Source of the DNA: Roseateles sp.
GTDB lineage: Bacteria > Pseudomonadota > Gammaproteobacteria > Burkholderiales > Burkholderiaceae_C
Assembly (NCBI RefSeq): GCF_019237615.1
Contig: NZ_JAFAGT010000096.1
Location: 46,597 to 110,596, forward strand
DNA length: 64,000 nucleotides
Reading direction: 5' to 3'
Below the pieces are notes generated by a model that was given only the letters and a program-made list of their open reading frames with translations, was not told the origin of the DNA and made no database searches. Of the stretch, positions 1 to 7,707 are shown one piece after another (the first letter of the stretch is position 1; every line of letters starts with the position of its first letter). A program made the translations under genes and the position numbers.

Positions 1-87
1 CTTGGCCACCGGGGCCAGTTCCAGGGGATTGGCGCACAGGCCATGAAACAGCAGCACCGCGGGCCGGCGTTCGATGGAAGAATTCAT
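1..87 (-). CDS. alpha/beta hydrolase, N-terminal fragment cut by window edge
   Basis: Reading leftward from the ATG at 87, the first 29 codons give a hydrophobic beta strand followed by HGLCANPLEL. This resembles the first strand and HG oxyanion-hole turn of alpha/beta-fold esterases and lipases (LLFHG, then a short loop with N-P-x-E/L). The catalytic Ser, Asp and His would lie outside the window. There is no signal peptide before the strand, so a cytoplasmic enzyme is likely. It is transcribed away from the response regulator at 207. The family call rests on this short piece only; the substrate cannot be told. Confidence 0.6.
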   Translation of the reverse strand, partial: MNSSIERRPAVLLFHGLCANPLELAPVAK

Positions 88-160
88 GGCCGGCAGTGTC
101 CGAAGCGCCGCCGTCACGGTCTTGACACCTGCCTTGCCGCGAGCTTTCCTGACGTGACAG

Positions 161-180
161 CCCGGCGTCAGCACGCCGGG
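161..180. repeat. perfect inverted repeat in divergent promoter region
   Basis: CCCGGCGT and ACGCCGGG form two perfect 8-bp arms around a 4-base centre. The repeat lies between the hydrolase start at 87 and the response regulator start at 207. There is no following T-run, so it is unlikely to be an intrinsic terminator. Its place 26 bases before the regulator start suits an operator, perhaps for autoregulation. That role is inference. Confidence 0.45.
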
Positions 181-206
181 CGCTCTGGGGCCATACTTAG
201 ATCACC

Positions 207-875
207 ATGCGCATCTTGCTCGTCGAAGACGACGAACATCTCGTCGAAACCACCGCCCGCGCGCTGCGATCCCAGGGTTGGGTCGTGGACTGCACCGCCC
301 GTGGCGAGCCCGTGCCGCGTTCGCTGCGGGAGGATGCCTATGACATCCTCATCCTCGATATCGGCCTGGCCGGCATCGACGGCTTCGAGACGCTGCGCCG
401 TGTGCGCAGCGAGGGCATCACCGTGCCGGTGCTGATCCTGACCGCCCGCGACGCCGTCGAGGACCGCGTGCGCGGCCTGGAGGGCGGTGCGGACGACTAC
501 CTCGTCAAGCCCTTCGCGCTGACCGAACTCGTCGCCCGTGCCCGCGCGCTGGTGCGCCGTAGCCAGGCGCGCACCAGCAACCAGCTGCAGCTGGCCCGCC
601 TGCGCATCGACCAGGAGGCGCGCCGCGCCTACATCGAGGACGAGCCGCTGGCCCTGTCCGCGCGCGAGTGGGACGTGCTGGGCTTCCTGATGGCGCGGGC
701 TGGCAAGGTCGTGCCCAAGGAGCACATCGCGCTGGCCAGCAATGCCTGGGACCAGGGCGTCAGCGACAACGCCATCGAGGTCTGCCTCTCGCGCCTGCGC
801 GCCAAGATCGAGCCGGGTGGCGTGCAGCTGCGCACCGTGCGCGGCCTGGGCTATCTGCTCGAGGAAATTGCCTGA
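207..875 (+). CDS. OmpR/QseB-family response regulator
   Basis: A 222-residue two-component response regulator. The N-terminal receiver domain has the acidic pair Asp8/Asp9, phospho-acceptor Asp51 (LILDIG), Thr79 and Lys101 (DDYLVKPF). The C-terminal winged-helix DNA-binding domain spans about residues 125-220 and ends in the usual TVRGLGYLL motif. The layout matches the QseB/PmrA/TctD group. The kinase gene follows after two bases, so the two are surely co-transcribed. An 8-bp inverted repeat sits just upstream at 161-180 and could be its own operator. The regulon cannot be told from the sequence. Confidence 0.95.
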   Translation: MRILLVEDDEHLVETTARALRSQGWVVDCTARGEPVPRSLREDAYDILILDIGLAGIDGFETLRRVRSEGITVPVLILTARDAVEDRVRGLEGGADDYLVKPFALTELVARARALVRRSQARTSNQLQLARLRIDQEARRAYIEDEPLALSAREWDVLGFLMARAGKVVPKEHIALASNAWDQGVSDNAIEVCLSRLRAKIEPGGVQLRTVRGLGYLLEEIA

Positions 876-877
876 AA

Positions 878-2254
878 TTGGCCGCGGGCTCGCGTTCCAG
901 CCTGCAGCGGCGGCTCTTCGGTTGGCTGATGCTGCCCTTGCTGGTGGCGTTGCCGCTGCTGGGCATGGCGCTGTACGAACAGGTGCAGCACACCGCGCAG
1001 ACCTGGCTGGATGAAGGGCTGGAAGACACGGCGCTGACGCTGGCCGGCCAGATCGACCTGCGCAGCGGCGAGCCGCGCATCGACATCAGCGCCACCATGG
1101 ACCGCGCGCTGCGCTTCGACCGCCAGGACGACGTCTTCTATCTCGTGCTGGCGCCCAGCGGCGAGGTCATACAGGGCGATGCCGGCCTGGCCGAGGTGCA
1201 GCCGCTGACTCCCACGCAGGAGGCCGGAAGGGCCTACTACGGCGACGTCAGGCTGCGCGACCGCGAGCTGCGCCTGGTGCAGCTGGGGCGCGACTGCGGC
1301 ATCGGTGCCTGCCAGGTGCTGGTGGCCGAGACCCTGCACAAGCGCGATGCGCTGCAGCAGGAGATCACCAGCCTCGTCGCGCTCACCGGCGTGGGCCTGG
1401 TGGTGCTGCTGGCCCTGGCCAGCTGGTGGGCGATTCGCCAGGGCCTGCGGCCGCTGACCGGCCTGAGCGCCGAGCTGGAGCATCGAGACCTGCACCGCCT
1501 CACGCCGCTGGAGGCACCGCTGCCGCGCGAGCTCGTGCCGCTGCAGGCCGCCTTCAACCGCCTGTTCGAGCGCCTGGCCCGCGCCGCCGGCGCGCAGCGC
1601 GAGTTCCTCGCCGACGCGGCCCACCAGCTGCGCACGCCGCTGACCTCGCTGCAGACCGAGATCGAGCTGGCCATGCTGGAGCCGCACGACCAGCGCGTGG
1701 ACCCGATGCTGGAGCGACTGCGCCAGCGCGTCATGCGCAGCGCGCGCCTGGCCCAGCAGCTGCTGTCGCTGGCGCGGGCCGAGGACCGCACCGTCAACGT
1801 CGGGCATGCGCTGGACCTGCGCGACGTCGCGACCGAGAGCGGCCAGGACTGGGCCCACCGCACGCTGCCCAGCGACGTGGACCTGGGCTTCGAGCTGGAG
1901 GAGGCGCCGGCCCTGGGCCACGCCTTCCTGCTGCGCGAGGCGCTGGAAAACCTCATCCACAACGCCGTCAGCTATGCCGGCCCCGGCGCTCGCATCACGG
2001 TGCGCTGCGGCAGCGGGCTGGAGGGCCCGTGGCTGGAGGTGGAGGACAACGGCCCCGGCATTCCGGCTGCGGAACGCCCGGCGGCCATGCAGCGCTTCAG
2101 GCGCGGCAGCAGCGCCAGCGGCTCCGGCAGCGGCTTGGGCCTGGCCATCGCGGCGGACATCGCCATCCGCCACGGCGGCCTGCTGGAGCTTCTGGACGCC
2201 AACGTCGGCCAGGGCCTGAGGGCGCGGATCAGCCTGCCGCCGCTGCGCTCCTGA
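878..2254 (+). CDS. sensor histidine kinase (QseC/TctE-like)
   Basis: Membrane-bound partner kinase of the regulator that ends at 875. I place the start at the TTG at 878: GAGGAA at 861-866 is a well-placed ribosome-binding site, and the next in-frame ATG would remove the first membrane helix. The 458-residue product has a transmembrane helix near residues 15-33, a periplasmic sensor domain with a Cys pair (DCGIGAC), a second helix, HAMP, then a HisKA domain with phospho-acceptor His249 (AAHQLRTPL). The ATPase domain shows ENLIHNA, DNGPGIP and SGSGLGLAI. The stop lies 6 bp from the end of the convergent radical SAM gene. The signal is unknown. Confidence 0.93.
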   Translation: MAAGSRSSLQRRLFGWLMLPLLVALPLLGMALYEQVQHTAQTWLDEGLEDTALTLAGQIDLRSGEPRIDISATMDRALRFDRQDDVFYLVLAPSGEVIQGDAGLAEVQPLTPTQEAGRAYYGDVRLRDRELRLVQLGRDCGIGACQVLVAETLHKRDALQQEITSLVALTGVGLVVLLALASWWAIRQGLRPLTGLSAELEHRDLHRLTPLEAPLPRELVPLQAAFNRLFERLARAAGAQREFLADAAHQLRTPLTSLQTEIELAMLEPHDQRVDPMLERLRQRVMRSARLAQQLLSLARAEDRTVNVGHALDLRDVATESGQDWAHRTLPSDVDLGFELEEAPALGHAFLLREALENLIHNAVSYAGPGARITVRCGSGLEGPWLEVEDNGPGIPAAERPAAMQRFRRGSSASGSGSGLGLAIAADIAIRHGGLLELLDANVGQGLRARISLPPLRS

Positions 2255-2260
2255 ACGGCC

Positions 2261-4177
2261 TCAGGCGTGCGTGACCAGCGCGCGCTCGACGAAGCGGCGC
2301 GGCACCGTGGTCTTGGGCACGCGCACCGGGAACCAGGCGCGGATGTCCTGCTCGATGCCTATGCCGTGCATGAAGTTGTAGAGACCCTTCTTGAGCCCCT
2401 GGCCCAGGCCGTCGTGGTCGGTGGGCGTGGGGTCGATGAAGGCGATGTCGTTCTTCGCGAAGCGGCCGTCGGCCGGCAGCGGCTGCAGCGTGACGCCGTA
2501 GTCCGCCGGGTTCTGGCCCACCGGCGAATGCACCGTGCAGGCGAAGCGGTGGAAGAAGCCGCTGTGGATGCAGCCCTGCTCGAACAGCTGGCGCACGTAC
2601 TCCAGCGCGTCGACGGTGTCCTGCGTCGTCTGCGTCGGGAAGCCGTACATCAGGTAGGCATGCACCAGCACGCCGGCATCGGCGAAGGCCTTGGTCACGC
2701 GCGCCACCTGCTCGACGCTGACGCCCTTCTTCATCAGCTGCAGCAGCCGGTCCGACGCCACCTCCAGCCCGCCCGAGATCGCGATGCAGCCGCTGTCGGC
2801 CAGCAGCTGGCACAGCTCGGGCGTGAAGGTCTTCTCAAAGCGGATGTTGCCCCACCAGCTGATGGCCACGCCGCGGCGGATCAGTTCCTCGGCCAGCGCC
2901 TTCAGCGCCTTGGGCGGCGCGGCCTCGTCGACGAAGTGGAAGCCCGTCTGGCCGGTCTCCTTGATGATGGCCTCGATCCGGTCCACCAGCACCTCGGCGG
3001 AAGCCGCCTCGTAGCGCGAGATGTAGTCCAGGCTGACGTCGCAGAAGCTGCACTTCTTCCAGTAGCAGCCATGGGCCACGGTCAGCTTGTTCCAGCGCCC
3101 GTCGCTCCACAGCCGGTTCATGGGGTTGAGCATGTCCAGCAGCGACAGGTAGCGGTCCAGCGGCAGGCCCTCCCAGGTCGGCGTGCCGACCTCGTCAAAG
3201 GGCACGTCGGGCTCGACGAAGTTGGTGTACTTCACGTCGGTGCCGTCGCGCCAGAAGGTGCGCACCAGGCGGGTCCTGGAGCGCTTGCCGGCGATGTGTT
3301 CCAGCAGCGCCAGCAGCGGCCGCTCGCCGGCGTCCAGCGTCACGTAGTCGACGAAGTCGAACAGCCGCGGCTCGGCCAGCTCGCGCAGCTCGGTGTTCAC
3401 ATAGCCGCCGCCCAGCACGCAGACGATGTCCGGCCGCGCGGCCTTGATCGCCTGCGCGATGCGCAGTGCCGCATAGACCGAGCCGGGGAAGGGCACGGAC
3501 AGCAGCACGACGTCGGGGTTGTGCTGCGCCAGCGCGTCCAGCGTGAGGCGCTGCAGCGTCGCGTCGACGAGGTTGGGCGGTGCGGCGAGTGCCTTGGCCA
3601 GTGGGTCGAAATAGGCCTGGGCCGCGGCCAGGGATTCGGCATAGCGGACGAACTCGAAGCGTGCGTCCACCGCGTCGCGCAGCACGTCGGCGAGGTCGTT
3701 GAGGAACAGCGTGGCGAGGTGGCGGGCACGGTCCTGCAGGCCCAGCGCGCCAAAGGCCCAGGCGAGCGGGTCCTCACCCTCCTCGCCGATGTAGTGATCC
3801 AGCGACGCGAAGCGCGCGCCTTCGGGCAGGAAGCTGCGGGTGTTGATGCGATGTGCCAGCGTCGGGTCGCGACCCTGCAGGAAGGCGATGACACGCGGCG
3901 CCGCGGCGGCTATCGCTGCGAATTCCGCGTTGAACCAGGCGGTCTGCGACGTGCGCTGGGCCTCGGGCAGGGTCTGGACGGCTTCGTGGATCTGCGCCAG
4001 GCCGGCAGGCGAGAACAGCTCCAGCACCAGCGTCAGCGCCAGGTCCACCTGATGCGCGTCAATGCCGCGGGAACGCAGGAAGCCGGTCAGGTAGGCGGTG
4101 GACGGGTAGGGCGTGTTCAGCTGCGTCATCGGGGGGATGACGGAGAGCACGCGGGGATGCGGGGCTGGGGACTGCAT
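2261..4177 (-). CDS. B12-binding domain radical SAM protein
   Basis: A 638-residue protein with an N-terminal cobalamin-binding-type Rossmann region (about 1-300) and a radical SAM barrel (about 360-600). The iron-sulfur motif is Cys371-x4-Cys376-x2-Cys379 (GCYWKKCSFCD), one residue longer in the first gap than the standard CxxxCxxC. GCYW-type motifs occur in some B12-dependent radical SAM enzymes, including RiPP-associated ones. I chose the ATG at 4177 because the conserved RVLSVIPP strand follows at once; the open frame runs back to 4417, but that extension looks non-coding. It stands alone, with no RiPP precursor or partner nearby. The substrate is unknown; methyl or other carbon transfer to an unactivated carbon is the usual class of chemistry. 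Confidence 0.85.
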   Translation of the reverse strand: MQSPAPHPRVLSVIPPMTQLNTPYPSTAYLTGFLRSRGIDAHQVDLALTLVLELFSPAGLAQIHEAVQTLPEAQRTSQTAWFNAEFAAIAAAAPRVIAFLQGRDPTLAHRINTRSFLPEGARFASLDHYIGEEGEDPLAWAFGALGLQDRARHLATLFLNDLADVLRDAVDARFEFVRYAESLAAAQAYFDPLAKALAAPPNLVDATLQRLTLDALAQHNPDVVLLSVPFPGSVYAALRIAQAIKAARPDIVCVLGGGYVNTELRELAEPRLFDFVDYVTLDAGERPLLALLEHIAGKRSRTRLVRTFWRDGTDVKYTNFVEPDVPFDEVGTPTWEGLPLDRYLSLLDMLNPMNRLWSDGRWNKLTVAHGCYWKKCSFCDVSLDYISRYEAASAEVLVDRIEAIIKETGQTGFHFVDEAAPPKALKALAEELIRRGVAISWWGNIRFEKTFTPELCQLLADSGCIAISGGLEVASDRLLQLMKKGVSVEQVARVTKAFADAGVLVHAYLMYGFPTQTTQDTVDALEYVRQLFEQGCIHSGFFHRFACTVHSPVGQNPADYGVTLQPLPADGRFAKNDIAFIDPTPTDHDGLGQGLKKGLYNFMHGIGIEQDIRAWFPVRVPKTTVPRRFVERALVTHA

Positions 4178-4437
4178 TGCCGCGATTGTCGGCGGAGCCG
4201 GCGAGCACGGGTTCGCCGGCCTGCCTCCAGTCAGGGCAGGGCTGCTACCGTCGTGAGTCAGAAGTCCGCAGGCCAAACCGCTCGATGCTGGCGAGGTAAG
4301 GGGCGTCGCCAATGATGGCCCCCTACTCGATTCTGGGCTCGCCTCGTCTCTTGACGGGTAAACCAGCTGGCCCTCCGCAAGAGGGGTGGCGCCGCCGAAA
4401 GAGCCTTGGCCAGCCAAGCCCTCGAGCTCCAGACGAT
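4178..4437. other. intergenic stretch, no gene recognised
   Basis: Lies between the radical SAM start and the end of the first XRE gene. Short open frames exist on both strands, but none has a ribosome-binding site or a recognisable product. Base composition starts to fall below that of the flanking housekeeping genes here, so this is probably the left border of the accessory patch. Confidence 0.5.
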
Positions 4438-4752
4438 TTAACTCAAGGTCTGCAACACGCTGCGTCGCAAGGACTTCGGCGCGCGATGGAACGCCAGAAT
4501 CATTGACGCCAGCTCATCGCTGTCGCAATAGAGGAAGGCCACCGGTACTTGCAGAACACGGGCGAGGCGGACTGCCATCTGATAGTCCGGCGCGTGAACA
4601 CCGAGCTCGTAGCGGTTGATCCGCGTCGACGCCACGAACTCATCGAGCCCAGCTTCAATTCCGAGCTGCTTCTGGCTCATTCCCAGGGCCAGACGCGCCT
4701 CTTTCAAGCGCTTTCGCCAGACGTCTGAGATGTCGTTCGAAGCCTCCGTCAT
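4438..4752 (-). CDS. XRE-family HTH transcriptional regulator (module 1)
   Basis: 104 residues with a Cro/cI-type helix-turn-helix at about 17-70. Recognition-helix text FVASTRINRYELG is typical of a widespread group of small one-domain repressors. A short C-terminal tail ends in LASMILAFHRAP. The ATG at 4752 has almost no ribosome-binding site, and two perfect palindromes (4756-4772 and 4790-4806) lie immediately upstream, the arrangement expected of an autorepressor. It points away from the frameshifted transposase-like gene at 4882, so the palindromes sit in a shared divergent control region. Codon use and GC are lower than in nearby core genes. The ligand, if any, is unknown. Confidence 0.85.
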   Translation of the reverse strand: MTEASNDISDVWRKRLKEARLALGMSQKQLGIEAGLDEFVASTRINRYELGVHAPDYQMAVRLARVLQVPVAFLYCDSDELASMILAFHRAPKSLRRSVLQTLS

Positions 4753-4755
4753 ATT

Positions 4756-4772
4756 GCTACGAGAGTCGTAGC
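4756..4772. promoter_or_regulatory. palindromic operator candidate O1
   Basis: GCTACGA, three bases, TCGTAGC: perfect 7-bp arms. It starts 4 bp upstream of the XRE start codon at 4752. The same core (CTACGA-N3-TCGTAG) recurs at 4790-4806. Two matching dyads in front of an XRE gene are best read as its binding sites. Confidence 0.7.
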
Positions 4773-4789
4773 TTTTGTAGAATTCATCT

Positions 4790-4806
4790 ACTACGACTTT
4801 CGTAGT
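4790..4806. promoter_or_regulatory. palindromic operator candidate O2
   Basis: ACTACGA, three bases, TCGTAGT: perfect 7-bp arms with the same 6-bp core as O1. The dyad centres lie 34 bp apart, close to three helical turns. The AT-rich stretch between them holds a further GTAG-N7-CTAC half-dyad (4777-4791) and is the likeliest promoter location for both directions. Confidence 0.7.
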
Positions 4807-4881
4807 CTTGGTGCGTCAAGCTGGCCAGCCTGGAGAAGGTCGGCGCGGAGCGCAGCCAGGAAGCCCACTCAGGAGCGACCT

Positions 4882-5210
4882 ATGACCTACCGCATCCGTG
4901 ACACTGCAGCTTGGCTCGCCTCATCGCTCTGCATCCGCTACCTTGTTGCTCATCCCGGTGCGCTGAGCATCCCCATGGTGGGCCCCCGGCTTCCGGCGTG
5001 GACAAATGGCACTGGGCCATCGGGTTTCACGCAGAAGGCGAAATCGAGATGCTCGGCGCATGGCGCGATGAAGGCACGGGAACTCCGCAGCGCATCGCGT
5101 CGGACCTCCAAGAGCGCGGTCTTAAGCGCATATGGGCCGTCGCTGCGGAGAGCGAGCTGTCGATGCAGACGCCCCAATGCAGGCGTTCAGCAGTCAGTTC
5201 GGCGGTTTGA
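4882..5210 (+). pseudogene. miniature IS256/Mutator-like transposase derivative, frameshifted and truncated copy (module 1)
   Basis: Starts with ATG at 4882 behind AGGAG at 4870-4874. The first third reads in one frame (RIRDTAAWLA); then a one-base deletion in the C-run at 4983-4987, relative to the intact copy at 5558, moves the conserved WHWAIGFHAEGE and ASDLQERG text into another frame ending at 5210. The C-terminal half present in the second copy (after the AVAAE segment) is missing. DNA identity to copy 2 is high, including an identical 36-base run at 5007-5042 and 5684-5719. I call it a pseudogene; programmed frameshifting seems unlikely because the C-terminus is also lost. The last 17 bases overlap the end of the opposing XRE gene. 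Confidence 0.8.
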
Positions 5211-5448
5211 GCAGACACCAGGGCTGGGTATCCAACGCCATGGCCAACCGCTGGATGTTTCCGAGCGAGACGTTCCAGCGCGAGCGCTCGACAGCCGAGA
5301 CGTACGTGCGATCCAGCTCGCACTCCATGGCCAGCTCTTCTTGAGACCAGCCCTTCTGAACGCGAAGCAGCCGCACGTTGTACGCAAGCACGCCACGCAC
5401 GTCGTCTGCGGACGGCAACTCATCTGGCGGCTTGGTCACTGCGGGCAT
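5194..5448 (-). CDS. XRE-family HTH regulator (module 2)
   Basis: An 84-residue HTH protein from the ATG at 5448; the frame is open further to 5544, but the extra residues look unstructured. The helix-turn-helix covers about residues 19-72: LLRVQKGWSQEELAMECEL, then YVSAVERSRWNVS and a LAMALDTQP scaffold helix. This is a different XRE subfamily from the regulator at 4438. It is divergent from the intact transposase-like gene at 5558, repeating the XRE/transposase-derivative pairing of module 1. No clear palindrome is visible in the 109-bp gap between them. Its end overlaps the pseudogene's end by 17 bp. Confidence 0.82.
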   Translation of the reverse strand: MPAVTKPPDELPSADDVRGVLAYNVRLLRVQKGWSQEELAMECELDRTYVSAVERSRWNVSLGNIQRLAMALDTQPWCLLKPPN

Positions 5449-5557
5449 GCCGTTAGCCTGACGATGTGATGGATTTGCATCTACGGAGTTTGCTTCACAT
5501 ATCAACCTGTCGACCGCGCGCCTTCCATGCCTGTGGTCACGCAACGGGGAGTGTTCG

Positions 5558-6154
5558 ATGGCTCACCGCATTTGGGACAGTGCAACATGGCTCGCAGCGC
5601 CGCTCTGCATCCGGTACCTTGTTGCTCATTTCGGCGCACTGGACGTCCCCACGGTGGGCGCCGCGGCTTCCGGCTCGGACCGATGGCACTGGGCCATCGG
5701 GTTTCACGCAGAAGGCGAATTCGAGTTGCTCGGCGCTTGGCGCGATGAAGGCACGGGAACTCCGCAGCGCATCGCATCGGACCTCCAGGAGCGTGGCATT
5801 GAGCGCCTGCGGGCCGTCGCTGCGGAGGGCGCATTGACCGCCCACATGGCGGGCGTCCGTCCGTTGGTCTGTCGTCGAACCCTGTCCGAGCTGGAGGCCT
5901 GCGGCGTGTTCGGTGGTCGGACGCGACGCGTCATCCGGTGGACGGGCCAGGCCTCCCAGGCCGCGAACAAGCGCCTGGCGGCACTGATCAAACGCCATGG
6001 CCCGGTCGCCGACGCCGCCGAGGGCACCGAGGTCGTCGCAACGAGCCTGCAGCGCGTGCAGCTGGAGCTGTTCGACGGCTGGAGGCGCCGCGGCGGCCGC
6101 ACGCCTTACGGCGCTCAAGCCACGTCCGAGTTCCTTTCGGCGGCCGCGGCCTGA
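5558..6154 (+). CDS. miniature IS256/Mutator-like transposase derivative, intact copy (module 2)
   Basis: 198 residues; ATG at 5558 follows GGGGAG at 5545-5550. Residues about 43-90 (WAIGFHAEGEFELLGAW, then DLQERGIERL) resemble the segment of Mutator/IS256 transposases that reads A-x-G, then evLGvW, then L-x-x-RG. The final third (RRVIRWTGQASQAANKRLAAL, then IKRHG) resembles their RRxIyTTNxIExxNxxLR, then KxxG block. The protein is about half the family length, and the Asp expected after the RG segment is replaced (AAEG), so it should be catalytically dead. It sits 6 bp upstream of an ECF sigma gene, which suggests co-transcription. The family link is my reading of a distant pattern; a domesticated DNA-binding or regulatory role is inference. 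Confidence 0.55.
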   Translation: MAHRIWDSATWLAAPLCIRYLVAHFGALDVPTVGAAASGSDRWHWAIGFHAEGEFELLGAWRDEGTGTPQRIASDLQERGIERLRAVAAEGALTAHMAGVRPLVCRRTLSELEACGVFGGRTRRVIRWTGQASQAANKRLAALIKRHGPVADAAEGTEVVATSLQRVQLELFDGWRRRGGRTPYGAQATSEFLSAAAA

Positions 6155-6160
6155 ACCGCC

Positions 6161-6658
6161 ATGGATGCGCGGCTCTTGAGGAACTGGCAGGAGACGATGG
6201 CTCGCGTATGCGGCGCGCTGAGAAGGCGTGGCCGAACCGAACATGAAGCCGAGGACCTGGTGCAGGAGGCGTGGCTGCGGCTCGCCCGTTACGAGAACGA
6301 CCGGCAGCGTCAGGTCGACCAGCCGGAAGCTTTCGTCATGCAAGCGGCGATGAACCTCGGCATCGATGCCTATCGCATGAAGGTGACCCGCGGCGAAGAG
6401 GTGCTGGTCGAGAACGTGGTGATCGTGGATACCGCGCCTTCGGTCGAGGCCGTGGTGCTGGCCAAAGAGCGCATGGCCCGATTGAGCCTGGGCCTGAACC
6501 GTCTGAACCCAAGGACCCGAGCCATCTTCCTCGCCCACCGGCTCGACGGCATGACCTATGCTGAGATCGCAGAGGCTCATGGGGTGACCATCTCGACGGT
6601 CTGCCAGCTCGTCGCCAAGGCAACGCTGCGGCTGACGACGTGGATGGAGGGTTGGTAG
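6161..6658 (+). CDS. ECF (FecI-like) RNA polymerase sigma factor
   Basis: 165 residues. Sigma region 2 is about residues 8-75 (EHEAEDLVQEAWLRLARYE), region 4 about 108-160 (PRTRAIFLAHRLDGMTYAEIAEAHGVTISTV). This is the FecI/iron-starvation type. The ATG at 6161 lies 6 bp after the transposase-like gene and has no clear ribosome-binding site; an in-frame ATG at 6197 with AGGAG before it is a possible shorter start but would clip the first helix. The FecR-like gene follows 44 bp on. Normally the pair controls an adjacent TonB-dependent receptor; none is present here. Confidence 0.9.
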   Translation: MDARLLRNWQETMARVCGALRRRGRTEHEAEDLVQEAWLRLARYENDRQRQVDQPEAFVMQAAMNLGIDAYRMKVTRGEEVLVENVVIVDTAPSVEAVVLAKERMARLSLGLNRLNPRTRAIFLAHRLDGMTYAEIAEAHGVTISTVCQLVAKATLRLTTWMEGW

Positions 6659-6702
6659 GGGTGCATCCAGAGCGAGCCTCCGGGTCTGAGGAGGTGGCGC
6701 GA

Positions 6703-7707
6703 ATGCCGGAAGTGACGCGGAAAGTCGCAGCGGAGGCGGCAGTATGGATCGCCAGGCTGCACGGTCCAGACCGCACGCGTGCGATGGAGCTGGAATGCCT
6801 GGCCTGGCAAGCGCTGTCGGCCGAGCACCGCCTGGCATTCGAGCGCTGCAGCGACACCTGGCAGGACGTCGCGGGACTGAAGCTGAGCACCTACGCGGCA
6901 GCGCAAGCGCGGCCCTCGGTGAACGAGAAACAGAACTCGAAGCCAGTTTCGCGGCGCATGCTCGTTGGCGCGGCGATGGGCTGCGCTGCCGCAGCCGCCC
7001 TCCCCCTGTGGCGCAACGACGGCCGCTACGACACGGGGATAGGCGAACAGCGCCTGGTCATCCTGGCGGACGGCACGCGGATGACGCTCAATACGTCGAC
7101 TCAGGTCAGTGTCGACCTGACACCGGCAAGGCGCTCCGTGGAGGTCCGCCGTGGCGAAGCACTGTTCGAGGTCGCCAAGGACACCAAGCGGCCTTTTGTC
7201 GTGCGAACTGCCGACGCCAGCGTCACTGCCACTGGAACTGCCTTCGTCGTCCGGGCCGTGCCGAAGGCGCAACCAGGTGTCGATGCATTCGGCGTGACGC
7301 TGATCGAAGGTCAGGTTGTCGTGCAGCGATCGTCTGGCGGCGACGCGACGGCGCCAGGCGAGTCCGTCGTGATGGCGCCCGGCGAACGCCTTCGGCTGCA
7401 GGTCCAGGACTCGCGGCCAGAGGCTCCCGTGCGTATGCGTCTTGATCGTCCGCGTGTCGACCAGCTTGTGGCCTGGCAACGCGGGGAAGCCGTCTTCGAC
7501 GCCACCGAACTCGGCAACGCCGTCGCCGATCTCAATCGATACAGCAGGGTGCAGATCGTCCTGGCTGGCCAAGGGCTCGGTGAGCTTCGGATCAGCGGCG
7601 TCTATCGGACGGGCGACAGCATCGGCTTCGCCGACGCCGTTGCCAAGCTCTATGGCTTGGCCGTCAGCCGGCGCGGTGACGAGATACGGCTTTCGAAGCC
7701 GCCCTGA
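6703..7707 (+). CDS. FecR-family anti-sigma factor / transmembrane sensor
   Basis: 334 residues from the ATG at 6703, chosen for the strong GAGGAGGTG site at 6688-6696; earlier GTG/TTG codons in frame overlap the sigma gene. Order of parts: N-terminal DUF4880-type helical domain (AAEAAVWIARL, about 8-60), a transmembrane helix at about 87-105, the FecR beta domain (LADGTRMTLNTST, then RRGEALFEVAKD, about 120-230), and a C-terminal STN/DUF4974-like domain (FDATELGNAVADLNRYS, about 265-330). It should hold the ECF sigma factor at the inner membrane and read a receptor signal in the periplasm. The missing receptor gene leaves the inducer unknown. Confidence 0.92.
   Translation: MPEVTRKVAAEAAVWIARLHGPDRTRAMELECLAWQALSAEHRLAFERCSDTWQDVAGLKLSTYAAAQARPSVNEKQNSKPVSRRMLVGAAMGCAAAAALPLWRNDGRYDTGIGEQRLVILADGTRMTLNTSTQVSVDLTPARRSVEVRRGEALFEVAKDTKRPFVVRTADASVTATGTAFVVRAVPKAQPGVDAFGVTLIEGQVVVQRSSGGDATAPGESVVMAPGERLRLQVQDSRPEAPVRMRLDRPRVDQLVAWQRGEAVFDATELGNAVADLNRYSRVQIVLAGQGLGELRISGVYRTGDSIGFADAVAKLYGLAVSRRGDEIRLSKPP

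Noticed and set aside
2267..4315. Long plus-strand open frame opposite the radical SAM gene.
   Set aside because: It is the antisense of a clear protein-coding gene; GC-rich codon bias keeps the opposite frame open. The same holds for the other very long antisense frames, e.g. at 29787-35771 and 46483-52464.
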